From Hysterium pulicare CBS 123377 (Eukaryota; Ascomycota; Dothideomycetes; Hysteriales; Hysteriaceae), in contig AJFK01000752.1 in the NCBI GenBank assembly GCA_000467715.1, forward strand, positions 42,249 through 106,248: 64,000 bases of DNA, given 5' to 3'. Below, one piece after another: positions 10,929-21,830 of the stretch; positions within the stretch are counted from its first letter, which is position 1; every line of letters begins with the position of its first letter. The notes under the pieces were generated by a model. It had not been told where the DNA came from. It saw nothing but the letters and a program-made list of their open reading frames with translations, and made no database searches. Position numbers and translations under genes: made by a program.

Positions 10929-12289
10929 CTATATTTTCCCTAGAATACCTTGAGAGGTTGCAGCCTTGCTCACAAAAGCAATGACACCACCCACCAAACA
11001 CGTAACGCCGCTGAATATGGATACTTGCGAGAATCCTCCATACTTTTCGATGAGCACCCCATTAATCGGAGGACCCATCAGAGCTGCAAGCGAGCCTACG
11101 CCCATTCCCATTCCCATATAGGTTCCCATGTCTCGGGGATCTTTAGGACAGACGGCAAAGGCTGCAGCACCTCCAGAGATGATAGTTCCCGAAAAAAACC
11201 CAAAGGCAATCGAATATACCACCAACGCTGCAGTGGTTTCCGCCTTGTCCAAGCAGAAGATGATGATGCCGGCGATAACGCCACCAATTGCGAGTACGTT
11301 CAATCGCCCAAATTTGTCCGCTAGAACCCCCGGGATGATTCGACCAAAGGTGGAAGCTGCGTTGACAATCGCAAGCAAATACGAGGCAAGTGTTGCGTCC
11401 ATGCCTCTCGTGACCGCATATGTTGGGATGAAGAACAGTGGCGCGAACATGCCGAGAAACATAAAGAAAAGAGAACAACACAGGGTAATGAAGCTTGCTT
11501 CTCTAAAGGCCGCTCCGATGAAAAATGTGGTTGTTCTTGGTGGCAGACGAGCTGTGATGGCCACACATGAAAAAGCCAAAAGGGGCAACATGATGAATCC
11601 AATGACTCTCATTGTCCAGCCAAAACCCAGAGAAGAGCTGTTCAGCATCTTGGACAATGCAATTGGAAAGATGATCCCACCGATGGACGAGCCAGAAACG
11701 ACCAGACCCAAGGCAGCTGCACGTTTCTTGTCGAAGTATTGCGAGACTGCTGCCATTGCAGGGAACATTAAAAGGCCTATGGCTATGCCCGTCAGAACAC
11801 CTTGCGCGAGCATGAAATGCCAATATTGTGTGCATAGGCTCGTCATCATGATGGAGAAGACGTAGAGAACCGCAGCCGGCCGGATAACCTAATACTGTGT
11901 TAGTGGATAGGCTCAGGCTTCCACGGAGCGAGAAGACATACCCATGCGCCAAAACGATCAAACAATGGTCCTCCGATGGCGCCGGCTGCAAACTGCAGGA
12001 AAGCTGACAGAGATCCAATCCAGGCAATATTATCTGGCGATTCGTCATGGAGCTGGTGAGTCATATAGTACTCTTGAAGAACGCCGAATGAGTTCACGTA
12101 GCCTAGACCTGAGAAGAAGATGAAAGCCGATCCAGTCGCCACAAGCCACGCTCGAGGGCCGCCATCGGGCGCTTCCCCAAAATCAGGAGAATTGGCGGGT
12201 ATCTTCTCTTCGCCGAGTTCGGCGTCGTTGATGGAATTTTGTCCCTGGCTTTCGTGCGAGACTTCACTCTCCATTCCTATAGTTGTCAT
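10929..12289 (-). CDS. MFS transporter, monocarboxylate-porter type
   Basis: Exons 12289-11942 and 11888-10929, with a 53-bp intron, give 435 residues. The cytosolic N-terminus (about 40 residues, acidic) leads into PDGGPRAWLV, the signature opening of fungal SLC16/MCT-like carriers. About twelve hydrophobic segments follow, such as those around SAFIFFSGLGYVNSFG, LTGIAIGLLMFPAMAA and SLFFMFLGMFAPLFF. GxxADKFGR-like loops (GVLADKFGRLN) fit the MFS fold. The splice junction joins FDRFGAW to VIRPAAVLYVFSIMM, restoring the second helix. Such carriers export or import small carboxylates and are common in secondary-metabolite clusters. It is divergently transcribed from the Zn2Cys6 regulator, 370 bp away, which suggests shared control. 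Substrate and direction are not readable from the sequence. Confidence 0.88.
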
Positions 12290-12659
12290 GTTGCAATGAG
12301 AGGTATGCGGTAGGGTATCCTTAAAATGACAGGGTTGTGCTGTGATATGGTGCAACGTAATACATTATAAGAGAGAAGAATCGGGATTTTAAGATACATT
12401 ATATATATAAAAATGCTTGAGAAGTCACTTCTGGGCTGTCGCGTGATTCGCGGAGATGATATGTCGCGGAGATAGCAGACTCCGACTCGGCAAGGACAAA
12501 GATTCGGCATTTTCTATGGCAGTCCACACGGCCCATAAGCGCAGATGCTGACTTCGACTCATCATAACCTTTCCCGACTCTCCGCAACTCATTGATCTCT
12601 TCCTGTCTCCGGCCAAGCCAAAGAAAAGTCCACCGGTGTTACGATACTAAGGGATAACC
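12290..12659. promoter_or_regulatory. divergent promoter of MFS carrier and Zn2Cys6 regulator
   Basis: The 370-bp region separates two oppositely directed starts. It contains two copies of TCGCGGAGAT at 12448-12457 and 12464-12473, spaced 16 bp start to start, so CGGAGAT falls at 12451-12457 and 12467-12473. A CTCCGACTCGG stretch follows just downstream. An AT-rich tract (around 12385-12415, including tatatatata) lies nearer the MFS start. CGG triplets in tandem suit a Zn2Cys6 protein, possibly the neighbouring one acting on its own promoter; this is inference. Confidence 0.5.
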
Positions 12660-15126
12660 ATGACCGAGCCCGAACGCCGGCGGAGAAGACCAGCTGTGTA
12701 GGTTGGAATCCCCTAGCGGTGTCTTGCACTGACAATACGAGGAATGCAGTTCATGCTCTCTCTGTAGGAGACGTAAGATTCGATGCGATCGAGAAACTCC
12801 CTGTAGTAACTGCGTGCGGTCGAAAAACGAGAATTGCGTTTATGAGAATCACCCTTCGCAACCTCCGCGGCAACGCCTTGGCCTTGGCCGAACGACTGAA
12901 CTTGGCCTGACCCAAGAGTCCCGAGGGCTTCATTACTCTGCACCTATTGATGGAGATTTCAGCATCAGAAGAGGGTCCACAATCCCGAGCCATCCGTCGA
13001 AGCCATTGGTTTCTTGTTCAGCAAGTGCATCGACTCTTGGCGGTCAATCGTCTGCTCGAGATGTCGAGACCATGAAGAGTAAAATTAGACAACTGGAAGA
13101 ACAGTTGGCTAAGTCAACTCAAAGTTCTACCTCATCTCCTGTTCCGGCTTCGAGTTCTGACCTGGAGACGACCACGTCACGAACAGCTGGGTCTTCCCAT
13201 GGTCAGCATGAGACCCCCCTGTTCCCCCAGTGTCAAGTCATCAGTCGTAGTGTCGTGCATAAGACCCGCCTGTTTGGCCAAAGCCATTGGATTAATGGAC
13301 TTGCATTGGTAAGCTCTTGTGCCATCCCTCCAACTTCGTTGAACATATAATTTTTTTAACGATCATTAGTTCCGAGACATGTTTGAGATGATTGAGCCGC
13401 ATCTACGGGAAGAAACATCCAATACTCTCTCTGGCATGCAAAGGTGTAAATCCTTGGCAAGGGCAATCAAATCGCAGCGGGCCCCCTCGTGGCCCACGCC
13501 ACCAAGAGCCGATTTACCCCAAAAAGATGTCGCGGATAAGCTTGTGGACTGTTACCTTCGGACGAGTGAAAGCATCTATCGAGTCCTGCACATACCTACA
13601 TTCAGAGGGGAATATGAAGCACTCTGGGAATTGGATTCTGAGCCAGATACAGCGTTTCTGGTCCAACTTAAGCTGGTGCTTGCCATCGGAGCTACCACGT
13701 ATGATGAACGATTCTCCCTGCGTGCATCGGCCATTCGATGGGTGCATGCGGCTCACAATTGGTTTTCGTTGCCGGGGTTTAAGTCTCGATTAAATATCCA
13801 AGCTCTGCAGACCAATATCCTACTTTTGCTTGCTCGAGAAACAGCAGGTGTGGGCCAACAGTTGATCTGGATTTCAGCCGGCGCACTACTCAGAACAGCA
13901 GTGTATATGGGGTTGCATAGAGATCCTGCATATCTGCCAAAGAGGACCATCTTCGCTGCTGAGATGCGCCGAAGGCTATGGAACACAATCCTGGAGATAA
14001 CTCTGCAATCGAGTATGGACTCGGGGGGACCTCCACTCATTTCTCTTGAAGACTTCGATACCGAGCCTCCCGGTAATTTCAATGATGAGCAACTCGTGAC
14101 CCAGGATCCTGTGCCAAAGCTAGAAGATGAGTTCACGCAAGCGTCTATTGCCAGAGCGCTCCGCAAGACGTTTCCACCTCGTCTTGCAATTATCAAGTTC
14201 TTGAACGACCTCGGCTCCCATGGTACTTATGAAGAGACGCTTCGACTTGATGCAGAGCTAAGGGCATCATACAAAACTCTGTGTCGGACCCTTCAAGCAT
14301 ATACTTCGAGCGCTGGACGCTCGCCCGCCCAATTTGAAATACGTGTAGCTGATCTCATCATGAGTCATTACCTCTCATCCCTTCACAGTCCGTTTTTCGG
14401 CCCGGCATTGCACGAAACAGCTTACGCATATTCCAGGAAGGTAGTGATCGAGACCTCGCTCAAAATTTGGTGCGTAGCGTACCCATCCTCGGCCCTCATG
14501 GCTGCTCAGTCCCGCAGTGATCAGGCTTCATCAGATCGAGACGATTTGGCGCGAGTCACGGTCACCAGCTGTTCATTCTATCGCACCGTTGCCATGCAAG
14601 CTTGCTTCGTCATAGCAGCGGAGCTTAGAACTCAACTACAAGAGGAACAAAGTCTGGGCCCCGTCCCTTTACGATCAAATTTGCTTTCCATATTGGATGA
14701 GGCAAAAGTTTGGTCCTTGCAGTGTATAGAAGCTGGAGAAACTAATATCAAGGGCTACTTGTTCATGTGTCTAGTCGCTGCACAGATCGAAGGGCTCATG
14801 CGAGGGATTGAGAAGGACGAGTTTCCGAAAATATTAGTCAAAGCTGCCGAAGAATCTGAAGAAAGATGCTTGCCGATACTTGAAGATATGGCGACCCAGG
14901 GCCAGAGCGATGGAGCTGTAGATTGGCTTAATCAAACGTCTTTGGACACGCCGGCTGAACTGATGGAAGACTGGGACTTTATGGTAAGTCAAGGACAACC
15001 ATAACGAACTTGCCCATCCCTCACAATCTATATCAGATGTCAGACGCCCAATTCAATTTCGGGAATTCGGATCCAATGAGTTGGGCGTTCAATGACGCCA
15101 CTACGCAAGAGCTCTCACTTTGGTGA
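12660..15126 (+). CDS. Zn2Cys6 transcription factor with fungal-specific TF domain
   Basis: Four exons (12660-12697, 12750-13308, 13370-14983, 15037-15126; introns 52, 61 and 53 bp) give 766 residues. The first intron must be removed to read the zinc cluster: RRRRRPAV then CSLCRRRKIRCDRETPCSNC, with a sixth Cys seven residues later (C-x2-C-x6-C-x5-C-x2-C-x7-C). A coiled-coil linker follows (DVETMKSKIRQLEEQL). The middle and C-terminal part has the features of the fungal-specific transcription-factor domain, for example YRVLHIPTF, a short hydrophobic helix around AIGATTY, and AVYMGLHRDP with MRRRLWNTILE. The last small exon adds a W-rich tail ending ELSLW. Next to the MFS carrier, it is the likely pathway-specific activator of this cluster. 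The strong zinc cluster makes the family assignment secure; its targets are inferred. Confidence 0.92.
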
Positions 15127-15217
15127 CAAAGAGCTGCTACCGTGATCTGAATACGAACGGATCCTTGAGTGCAGTCGAGACAATACGCAAGATAGAAGAG
15201 TTGTAATACAATAGAGT

Positions 15218-16527
15218 TCAACCGAAGCGGTAATGCACTACTCCGATAATGTCTTGTTCCGACATCATCTCCGTTGGAAGCAGGACTGGATTCGTGTTGA
15301 TGTTCGACCTCGTCGGGGAAGCCTCCTCTGTAAGGTCTGGTATCTTGCCTTCTTGTTGTTGTTGCCACATGGCAATTTTTTCTGCCTCCCATTCTTCCCC
15401 TTGCCAAGTTCTTCCCTATAGATGTCTCAAGCACAACTGCTTTCCTTCATCAGGATAGTATAGTCAAGCCGTCCATTTCATCCACTACAATACATGGTTA
15501 GTCAAAACTCATCAAGTTTAATTCAATGCTCCTTCGAAAGTCATGCGCCATGGATAGAAGACTCGGGAGTAAGGCCAATACGAAATTTTTCGCCCCCAAT
15601 ACACACAAAGAATAGGACAGAAAACTTCAGAAATTGCCTACAACTTACAAGTCCTTCCTTCATCTGCGCCCTAGCGCGTTGGCCGATCTTGTCTTCGATG
15701 GAGTTGCCGCGAAGCATTGCCAGGCGCGTAGGGAAGACACGAGCCGGATAATGCGCGGTAGATGCAACGTGCGGCTTGTCATGCCAGGAAAGGAGTGGTG
15801 TGAGTGGGACTCTAATGGCCCGCTGCGATGCCGGAGTGAAGTCGCACTCGAGTGTGGATGTCAACTCTTTCAGAACTGGAAACTCAATGACAGCTGCTAA
15901 TACGGCATATGATAGCATACGCACTGCCGGGAGACAGACATACATGATGGGACTTTTGGAGTCAGACTCAGAAGCTCTCATGATCTGCAATAGAGGATCT
16001 ATAAGAAAGTCGGAAACCAAAATCCAGTCGTGCTGCTATACCCAGACATATGATGTTTCGGTCATTCTCAATGCTGAGTGCACAGCTAGACCGAAGCCAA
16101 GACGTCTCAATTGCTCTATGAATGTGACTTTCTTGTCGTGTGTCTGCACTGCTGTGTAGCTCACAACATTGTGAGCATCATATGGGCTGCCACATTCAGC
16201 CTCTGCCTCTGTCTGTGTGTAAACAATGTCTTCTTCATGGCCTTGGTAGTGATGTTCGAGAACGAGTTTCTTCACATTTTTCTTGTAGAAACTGAAGTCC
16301 CTTGCTTGTTCAGAAGTAACGCAGCCCTTCTTTAGACGAGCCTGAGGGGCAACCTGATCATAATTGTCGAAGACAACGATCACCCTCCAGTCCACTAAAC
16401 CTGGGCAATGACAGCTGAAGGACTTCAGAACCGATGATAATAGCTCTGTTGATGGAGCAGATGGTGTTGCTGATGTCGTTATGATTATTGTCAACAGACT
16501 GCTGGCTGTCGGCACGTCTGCTGTCAT
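15218..16527 (-). pseudogene. glycosyltransferase-like gene broken by three in-frame stops
   Basis: Reading down the minus strand from an ATG at 16527 gives a coherent protein start (ITTSATPSAPSTELL, then RVIVVFDNYD and RRLGFGLAVHSALR). At 16038-16036 an in-frame TAG interrupts SYVWV and QHDWILVSDF with no frame change and no plausible intron. The frame then continues through WHDKPHVASTAHY and IGQRARAQMKEGL. A donor (GTAAGT) at 15648 and an acceptor ending at 15485 lead into WMKWTA, a TGA, LYYPDEGKQLCLRHL, a TAG, and GRTWQGEEW, ending at 15218. Each stop is one C:G to T:A change from CAG or TGG. The opening segment resembles GT-A-type fungal hypothetical proteins, but the family name is tentative. 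Both flanks of each stop stay conserved-looking, so inactivation seems recent; repeat-induced point mutation is one possible cause. Confidence 0.65.
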
Positions 16528-16856
16528 CACTCATCGAGAAGCGTGACTGAAACTTATATGGCGGTATTGAGATTCACCACTGGAAATCACGGCCACCAAG
16601 GAGTTGACGAATTTGATGTGAATTTCTGAGGTTGTAGCGTGGGTGATTGTGGCGTACGTCATTCGCTCGCTCTGAGTGAATTACAGTTCGTTAACGAGCT
16701 ATTAATTACCAAAAAGAACACTTGCTTTGCTAACGGACAGTCCTCATCTCCTCCGCTCTCACAACCATTATTCAGTTCTCAACGTCACGCGCCTACCATT
16801 TTATAAGGAACTTCACCAGATTTACCTCCTTGCTCGCCTCTTCCCACACTATCACC

Positions 16857-17552
16857 ATGGGCAATACATTACTCCGCCTACCCCCTGAAATCCGGGACAT
16901 GATCTACGAGCTAGTGGTGGTATCGGACGAGCCAGAACGTGTCGAGTTGAGCTCCAACACAAGCCACAAATATCTACTTCCCTCCATATGTCACACGAAC
17001 CGACAAACTTTCTTCGAGGTAGCTCCGGTATTCCTGAAGACGTGCATTTTCGTCTGCAGGGAAGTGTCGGCTCTTCGGAAGCTGAGCAACTGGCTAAACA
17101 CCTTTCCCAATGGAGAAGGCTTCGATAGCATTCGCTCCTTGAACTTACCAGAATTATATCGACACCACAAGGACCAAATCCGTGAGACAATTACCATCTT
17201 ATCTCGTTACTCAAATCTCAGGAAGCTCCGCCTTGCATTCTCTCTCCCAGCTATCAGCAAACGAGCCCGCAATGACCGTGGCATTAGGGTTCACCGTCCG
17301 CTTTCGGTGTCCGACATGGTAGAACTATACCATCTGGGAGGGTTACTCAAACTCACCCGTCTCAAATTTCTAACTATCTATGTCGCACCCTCCTTGTGGG
17401 ATGTCGAAGATACCGAGGATGGTAGAGAACCGGCGAACCTCTGGGGACTTATCGACTGGGTTGAGCAGGAATTCCAAAAGGTACCCGTGCAAGTTACCAT
17501 AAGGGGCGTCGTCTGTGATCCTCTTTCACTGGAACGCAACGGAGATGATTAA
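16857..17552 (+). CDS. LPPEIRDMIY-type hypothetical protein (F-box-like N-terminus)
   Basis: A single exon encodes 231 residues; the start has an ideal context (CACCATGG). Residues 7-16 read LPPEIRDMIY, followed by ELVVVSDEP and SICHTNRQTFFEVAPVF. This layout is that of a very large ascomycete family with an F-box-like helix, followed by poorly conserved leucine-rich segments (IRSLNLPELY, LRKLRLAFSL, LKFLTIYVAP). Members are usually uncharacterised; some may be SCF ubiquitin-ligase adaptors. No transmembrane region or signal peptide is present. Function beyond the family is not readable here. Confidence 0.7.
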   Translation: MGNTLLRLPPEIRDMIYELVVVSDEPERVELSSNTSHKYLLPSICHTNRQTFFEVAPVFLKTCIFVCREVSALRKLSNWLNTFPNGEGFDSIRSLNLPELYRHHKDQIRETITILSRYSNLRKLRLAFSLPAISKRARNDRGIRVHRPLSVSDMVELYHLGGLLKLTRLKFLTIYVAPSLWDVEDTEDGREPANLWGLIDWVEQEFQKVPVQVTIRGVVCDPLSLERNGDD

Positions 17553-20500
17553 TAGTGTTGGGTAGAGGTTCACGGCGGGTGTCATGATCAGTCGTATTGC
17601 GCACTCCTTTGGCTGTACAAGTCTGGAAAGCACCCATTCTATAATACCCTTCAGAATAACATCAATGACGGCAACTTGATTTCAAGCCTTACACTGAGTC
17701 TAAGTCGGCTTTGTAGGTTGGCGATAAAAGGAATGGGTAAGCAGAGACCTACCCTCGGAATACGACCAATTTTGATACTACGCGTGATTGTGAGCATTTG
17801 GGTATGAGCCTTTTCGGGGAGTTGTTTCATCAAAAACATCAAAGCATAAGTCGCATCACTGGCGCATAGTTTTCATGATAGCTTGAATTTGAGGCCGCAT
17901 GTCTGATTTTGAAGTATGAGACCCGAAACATTTATCTGATTAATAATGAGCGGAATTTAATGAAACCTTTTCGGAGGAGATGTTTACATTTCTTGAGAAG
18001 CTTTGCCTCGATTTCGGGAGAAGAGTTCTATGAATACACTCAGATGGGATGAGGGTAGCAACTAGATTGCGGCATATTGAAATAGACATCGACCAGTGTC
18101 TTTATTAGGAAATCGACCATGGTTTTGACCGTCTACTGTGCGCATGGTCCAGTTCTGAAGCGGAAACATTCGGATACCATAAGCGGTAATCCTTGACCTA
18201 GCTAACTGGGGAAAGGTAAAGTTGGTCGATCTTTAATCTATTGAATGTCAGACAGAACCCTGACCATCGTCGATTGGTCGCTCTCAGGACTACATAAAGA
18301 CATGTTGAAACCCAGGGATCGCCTTGTTAGCGTTCTTTCGGGATATCACTTACTAGCAATTGCATCCTTCGATCCTGTTTAACTGGTTCCGCAAACTTAT
18401 CCGTAGCATTACAGGATCTGAGTAGCTTCACAACGTTAGACAGTAAGCGTTGGGGGCTAAGACTATACAAGGCCATATTACAAAGCAGACGTCATCCATG
18501 ATAAAAAGCGGAGGGAGTTCAAAGCCCCAGAAACATCTGAAACGAGACCATGAAAACAAATCCCTCACCAAATTCTATAAAGAAAAGACGAGCCGTTTAG
18601 CAAATCTGCTCTTCCCGAAAGTCAGACCCCGCTCGGTCGAAGTTCTCAGCCTTCTCTAAATCAAGATGCATTTTTCGATGTCACTCCTCGCGCTCCTTAC
18701 GCTTTACACCCCTCTTATCGTCGCTCCTCCAACAACCAAAACACCCCTTACTACGTCGATTGTCGTCACAAAGCGTATCGCTTCCGCTACCCCAACCCCC
18801 CACATTCGCGATGGCCGGAACATGCACTAGGTGGTAAGCGGTAAGCGAACTCCTTTCTTTCCCTTACCGATAATGGGACGGAGGAGGGAAATGGTGGTAT
18901 CGGTGAAGAAAGGAAGATGCAAAGAGCGGAGAGATGAGATCTAAGATCGTGTTGGGGACTGTGCTGATGCTGTAACACAGATCTGTTCCTCTGCTGCGAG
19001 TGATAGGCCGTTGGGATTGTTACTGGCGAGAAATGATGTTTGACTTCTTGAGGGTTTAGCGTGGTCTGAATGGGGATGCAGCCGTAACGGAAAGAGAGGA
19101 CATGAAAGGATTATGAGCAGCAACGGCAAGCCGGAGGTATGAGGATGTCTCTTCCTGGTAAAGATGGTTCAGAATGATGGTTCGCATACTGTCGTTTTCG
19201 AAATGTATCTGAATTCGTTCTCAAATGGCACCGATGACGGCATGATTTTGATAAGAATCCTTACCTAGATAGGCCAAGAGGCCAAGAACATAGATCACAT
19301 GACTAGGCGCCAGGCAGCAGGATGAACTAAGCCGCCTCCAGAACCAGGCAAGATACAAATAGCCTCCGCCCGCTCGCCTTCTTCCTCTGCTTCTTCTCTT
19401 CTTCTTCGTGGATGCAGATGCTGCGGTGATAGGTTTCCATACTTCGGTAGAAGGCGATCAGACCAAGGCTATGTGTCCATCAATGCGGCTTCTGCTGGTC
19501 TGGCTTCCAATGAGACCTCCACCCCGGCAGCGTTTGATTTCCCTCTCTCGGTGTGTTTAGGATTGCCCACCAAAGCAACCCCGCCGACTTGCTAGGTGAC
19601 CTTCTCTCTGTCCTCAACCCCTCCAAGGCTAAGGCAGTGTGCCATCGGTCGTCATTGACATTGGCACGTCGCTGAGCAGCAGAAGACCAGGCTCCGGCCT
19701 CGTGGATGCAGCCTTACTCCTTGACTTCAAAGGTCGTGGACCGCATGAGGAGTTGAATGGTCTCCCTCCTTTCAGTGGCTCGGATGACGCTCCATGAGCA
19801 ACGACTGGAAGCTGGATCAAGACCGCATGCTCATCCCCCTCCGAAACTTAGTTTTGGTCCCACCCCTGGTCGAGTCTTTACTTGTTGGGGTCCCCTGCAC
19901 TTTGTCCGCCTCACTGGTCCCGGCGTGTGTTGTCAAGAAGTACGATCGGGATGAAGGGTTTTCCTTCTTGCAGTGGTCGCTCCCTGGAAGTCGGTTTTTC
20001 CTTTCGTTGAGCTTTTCGCCTTGTGCGGGAACTTGAAGAAGGGTTTACGTCGCCATCGCCATGTCTGACGACGCGAAAAATGGCCTATGCTCACTCTCGT
20101 GAGCTACCTTCTTGACCACCCGAGCAGCTTACAGCACTCCGCTGGTTTTGCCCCTCTCGTCGTGGCCAATTTGCATCTGCTTTGAAGCCGCCGCTGCCAT
20201 ATGAACAGTGAAGTGAAGTTGAGCCCACCTGGGCTGTGGCACCTGCAAAGTTGCTCCAATATCTTTCGTCTTCGCAAATACTTCTCTCAAAAAGTCGATC
20301 GACTCAACTCCCAGAAGATGCCTCTCTTCACTCTCAGGGCCACCGCCTGTATCCAACCGTAATCTTTCGCCCTTCTCTCTAGCCATCAAAGTCCAGTGGA
20401 ATCGTCCCCTTCCACGAAGCGCCGAAACTGTCACGGTCATCACTGTGGCTAATGACCCTTTTACTTTGCAACTTATCTTCCTCGGCCAACTTCTGTCGAT

Positions 20501-21108
20501 CCAGTTCCCTCCGGTGTCACGCGATCTGGTTGCCTTTCCGATCATTTTGCGCAATCTGCGTTTGTTGTGAAAGGCACATCACCGGGAACGCCTCACTAGG
20601 AATCTCGCTCGCACTAGACGAAGGCTCGCACTTTTCGCGACGCGACTTCAAGCTGCACGTAAGTACCAGCATTTCGAATTGGCAGAACTCGACTTTCGTG
20701 ACATCTCCAATGCATAGCAGGCAAAGATGTCTTAATCCCTTTGTAGGCTTGTTGCTTCTCACTCGCATGCAGGACAGGCTCCGGAACGTTCCCTACTTCG
20801 ATCCGATCGAACCCAGACTCGATCCGACCCCCAGATTCAGGTACAACGTCTACAATCCCAGCGAACTAGAACTTCAACTCGATTTGCCATAGCAGGCCTG
20901 GTTTCACCGAAACCGTTCTACCATTACCTTCTGAGTGTCCAGTATCCGTAGTAGTCCATCACATCGATCTCGGGCCAAGCGCAGGTGAAGGTAGCTCAAA
21001 TCCAGATATAAATTCATAAATGCCATGGCTGTTCCACTGGTTTCGCGGATTTGGAAGCATGGTGGTAGCATACACAGAGTCGCTCAAGTACCAGCATGCT
21101 TAAGTGAC
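17553..21108. other. gene-poor region
   Basis: This 3.5-kb stretch has many short frames on both strands but none with a recognised domain or a coherent splice model. Several parts (about 19450-20060) look like broken coding sequence, yet no family could be named. One possible small secreted ORF at 18666-18830 is listed separately. No terminal repeats or reverse-transcriptase motifs were found, so a transposon call is not supported. Confidence 0.45.
18666..18830 (+). CDS. possible small secreted peptide
   Basis: An ATG frame of 54 codons begins MHFSMSLLALLTLYTPLIVA, which looks like a signal peptide. A short Thr/Pro-rich tail follows (PPTTKTPLTT) and ends at a TAG. It has no cysteines and no recognised family. 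A chance frame cannot be excluded, and no intron or promoter supports it. It is noted only because the N-terminus is a clear hydrophobic leader. Confidence 0.2.
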   Translation: MHFSMSLLALLTLYTPLIVAPPTTKTPLTTSIVVTKRIASATPTPHIRDGRNMH

Positions 21109-21830
21109 TTATCTCCAACCAGCTTTGAGCTTCTCGATGGCTTCCGCTTCTGGCACAACATCGGCCATCTTGGCATTCATATCGAAAATGTTGGCATTGT
21201 GGATCTCCGGAGACCGATCACCACAAGCCTCGCTGACAACCTTGAGTACTATCAGCATTAAGCCAATGACGATTGGAAAATAGAATGTTAACATACCATT
21301 GGCCTATATCCATTCGACATGGCATCCAGCGCACTCGCTCTCACACACCCACTCGTACTAACTCCACAAATAACCAGAGTGTCCACTTCCTTGAATGTAA
21401 GCCTCGAATTCAGATCCGTAGCAAAGAAGGCACTCGGAAACCTCTTCGGTATCACAATGTCCCCCTCCTTCGGCTCCAACCCCGGCATCCACGTCTCTAG
21501 ACCGCTCTCCTTGCCTTTCTGAAATACGGTCAACAGCGGTGCTTTCGAATAGAAGACCCCCGCATCCGACATGTCAGGCTCCGTGTATATCACTTGTGTC
21601 CATATCACGGGTACATTTCCTTCACGGGCAGCGGTTACGAGACGGGCTATGGAATCGGGAGCGGCGGCGGAGGCGGGGTTGGAGGACGTGTCGAGAGGCG
21701 AGTCCTTGGTCCAATATGCTCTGCAGACGTCGATTAAAAGGAGGGCAGGTCGGGAGCCCCATCCGATCTTGTGGGAGAAGCCGGAGCGCATATAGCTTTC
21801 TGCTTGCGAGCGGGTAGAGATATTCGCCAT
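21109..21830 (-). CDS. isochorismatase-like cysteine hydrolase
   Basis: Exons 21830-21297 and 21240-21109, with a 56-bp intron, give 221 residues. The catalytic triad of the isochorismatase-like hydrolase family is visible: Asp34 in ALLLIDVCRAYW, Lys129 in IPKRFPSAFF and Cys162 in GVSTSGCVRASALDA. The cis-peptide-bearing GVST run precedes the cysteine as expected. The second exon supplies VVSEACGDRSPEIHNANIFDM, the end of the fold. The best-known close relatives are N-carbamoylsarcosine amidohydrolases and other amidohydrolases rather than true isochorismatases. No signal peptide is seen, so a cytosolic enzyme is likely. The neighbours do not reveal its substrate. Confidence 0.88.

Noticed and set aside
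11128-11865. 245-codon plus-strand frame opposite the MFS gene.
   Set aside because: It is the antisense of a clear transporter exon; its sequence mirrors the hydrophobic codons and has no independent evidence.
12660-15126. Start of the regulator placed at residue CVRSKNENC (12814).
   Set aside because: That reading loses five of the six zinc-cluster cysteines; splicing a 52-bp intron from an ATG at 12660 restores the whole motif.
20129-20554. 141-codon minus-strand frame in the gene-poor region.
   Set aside because: No recognised domain; basic, low-information composition and no supporting promoter or intron.
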